5,384 nt of DNA from an uncultured Pseudomonadota bacterium (GTDB taxonomy: Bacteria > Pseudomonadota > Gammaproteobacteria > Steroidobacterales > Steroidobacteraceae), in NCBI GenBank assembly GCA_903890265.1, contig CAITAM010000410.1, positions 1 to 5,384 of the forward strand, written 5' to 3'. This document shows positions 5,170-5,384 of the stretch, one piece after another. Numbering within the stretch: the stretch's first letter is position 1; each line of letters opens with the position of its first letter. A program made the translations under genes and the position numbers. The notes under the pieces were generated by a model, which was not told where the DNA came from, did no database searches, and worked only from the letters and a program-made list of their open reading frames with translations.

Positions 5170-5384
5170 AAGTTACGAGAGCCTCGCCACAGTCGCAGGG
5201 CGCTCGCCGCGCAACGGGCGAGGCGGACCGGGGAAAATTGCTGGGACTCGAAGCGCTGCGCTTCGTTGCGGCCTTTGCCGTTTTGATCTGGCACTACCAG
5301 CACTTTGCAATGGCGACAACTCTCAGCCCGGCTTTCGTTCGCTCTGAGCAGCCCTTCTATGCGTTCCTGTGGCCGTTCTATGAG
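5160..5384 (+). CDS. OafA-type acyltransferase, N-terminal fragment (runs off right edge)
   Basis: The plus-strand frame is open from the second acyltransferase stop to the window edge, giving 75 residues. After about 25 mostly polar residues it reads K26-LLGLEALRFVAAFAVLIWHY, the start of the OafA/YrhL-type acyltransferase-3 group (COG1835), with H45 as the expected catalytic histidine. It ends in LWPFYE, just before the region where relatives have the FFvLSG motif. It is therefore a different subtype from the two COG3594-like copies. The start is inferred: TTG at 5160 gives a 4-base TTGA overlap like the two junctions upstream, with a GGGACAGG purine stretch (5148-5155) just before it. GTG at 5121 is an in-frame alternative with no evident ribosome-binding site. 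The first ATG lies after the catalytic histidine and is too late. Likely role: another O-acylation of the same polymer. Confidence 0.85.
   Translation, partial: MIKQVTRASPQSQGARRATGEADRGKLLGLEALRFVAAFAVLIWHYQHFAMATTLSPAFVRSEQPFYAFLWPFYE

Noticed and set aside
1..5384. CRISPR array, tRNA/rRNA, insertion sequence or attachment site
   Set aside because: No regularly spaced repeats, no tRNA-like cloverleaf or rRNA segments, and no transposase or integrase motifs were seen on either strand.

Overview
The window is GC-rich, gene-dense DNA from a Gram-negative bacterium, most likely a proteobacterium or a similar lineage. This rests on the base composition, the GTG/TTG starts and the gene types: a Wzy/O-antigen-ligase-type membrane protein, a WecG/TagA/CpsF glycosyltransferase and several membrane O-acyltransferases. 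I cannot name the genus. The content is a segment of a surface or exopolysaccharide (EPS/O-antigen/capsule) locus.

Layout. On the minus strand, reading right to left, a complete acyltransferase-3 gene (378-1382) is followed after a few bases by the N-terminal part of a secreted glycoside hydrolase of the GH44 type (1-364, continuing beyond the left edge). Next comes a divergent, apparently non-coding region of about 510 bp (1383-1892) that contains several palindromes and hairpins. On the plus strand a tightly packed operon follows: a Wzy/ExoQ-like polymerase or ligase (1893-3329), a WecG/TagA/CpsF glycosyltransferase (3326-4093), a second acyltransferase-3 (4090-5163), and the start of a third acyltransferase of the OafA type (5160-5384, running off the right edge). 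Each plus-strand junction is a 4-base stop/start overlap (ATGA, ATGA, TTGA), which points to translational coupling.

How the genes may work together (inference). The WecG-like enzyme would add a sugar to the undecaprenyl-linked repeat unit on the cytoplasmic side. The acyltransferases would decorate sugars with O-acetyl or other acyl groups. The Wzy-like protein would polymerise or ligate the units in the periplasm. The exported GH44-type hydrolase could trim or release a beta-linked polymer. The initiating phosphoglycosyl transferase, the Wzx flippase and the chain-length/export proteins are not in the window and would be expected outside it.

Most notable observation. A perfect 12-bp inverted repeat with a 3-nt loop (4077-4103) sits on the ribosome-binding site and start codon of the second acyltransferase, so that start should be hidden unless ribosomes translate through the end of the upstream gene. 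I see no evidence of an unknown defence, mobile or RNA system. The rest looks like a recognisable polysaccharide locus with a particular mix of decoration enzymes.
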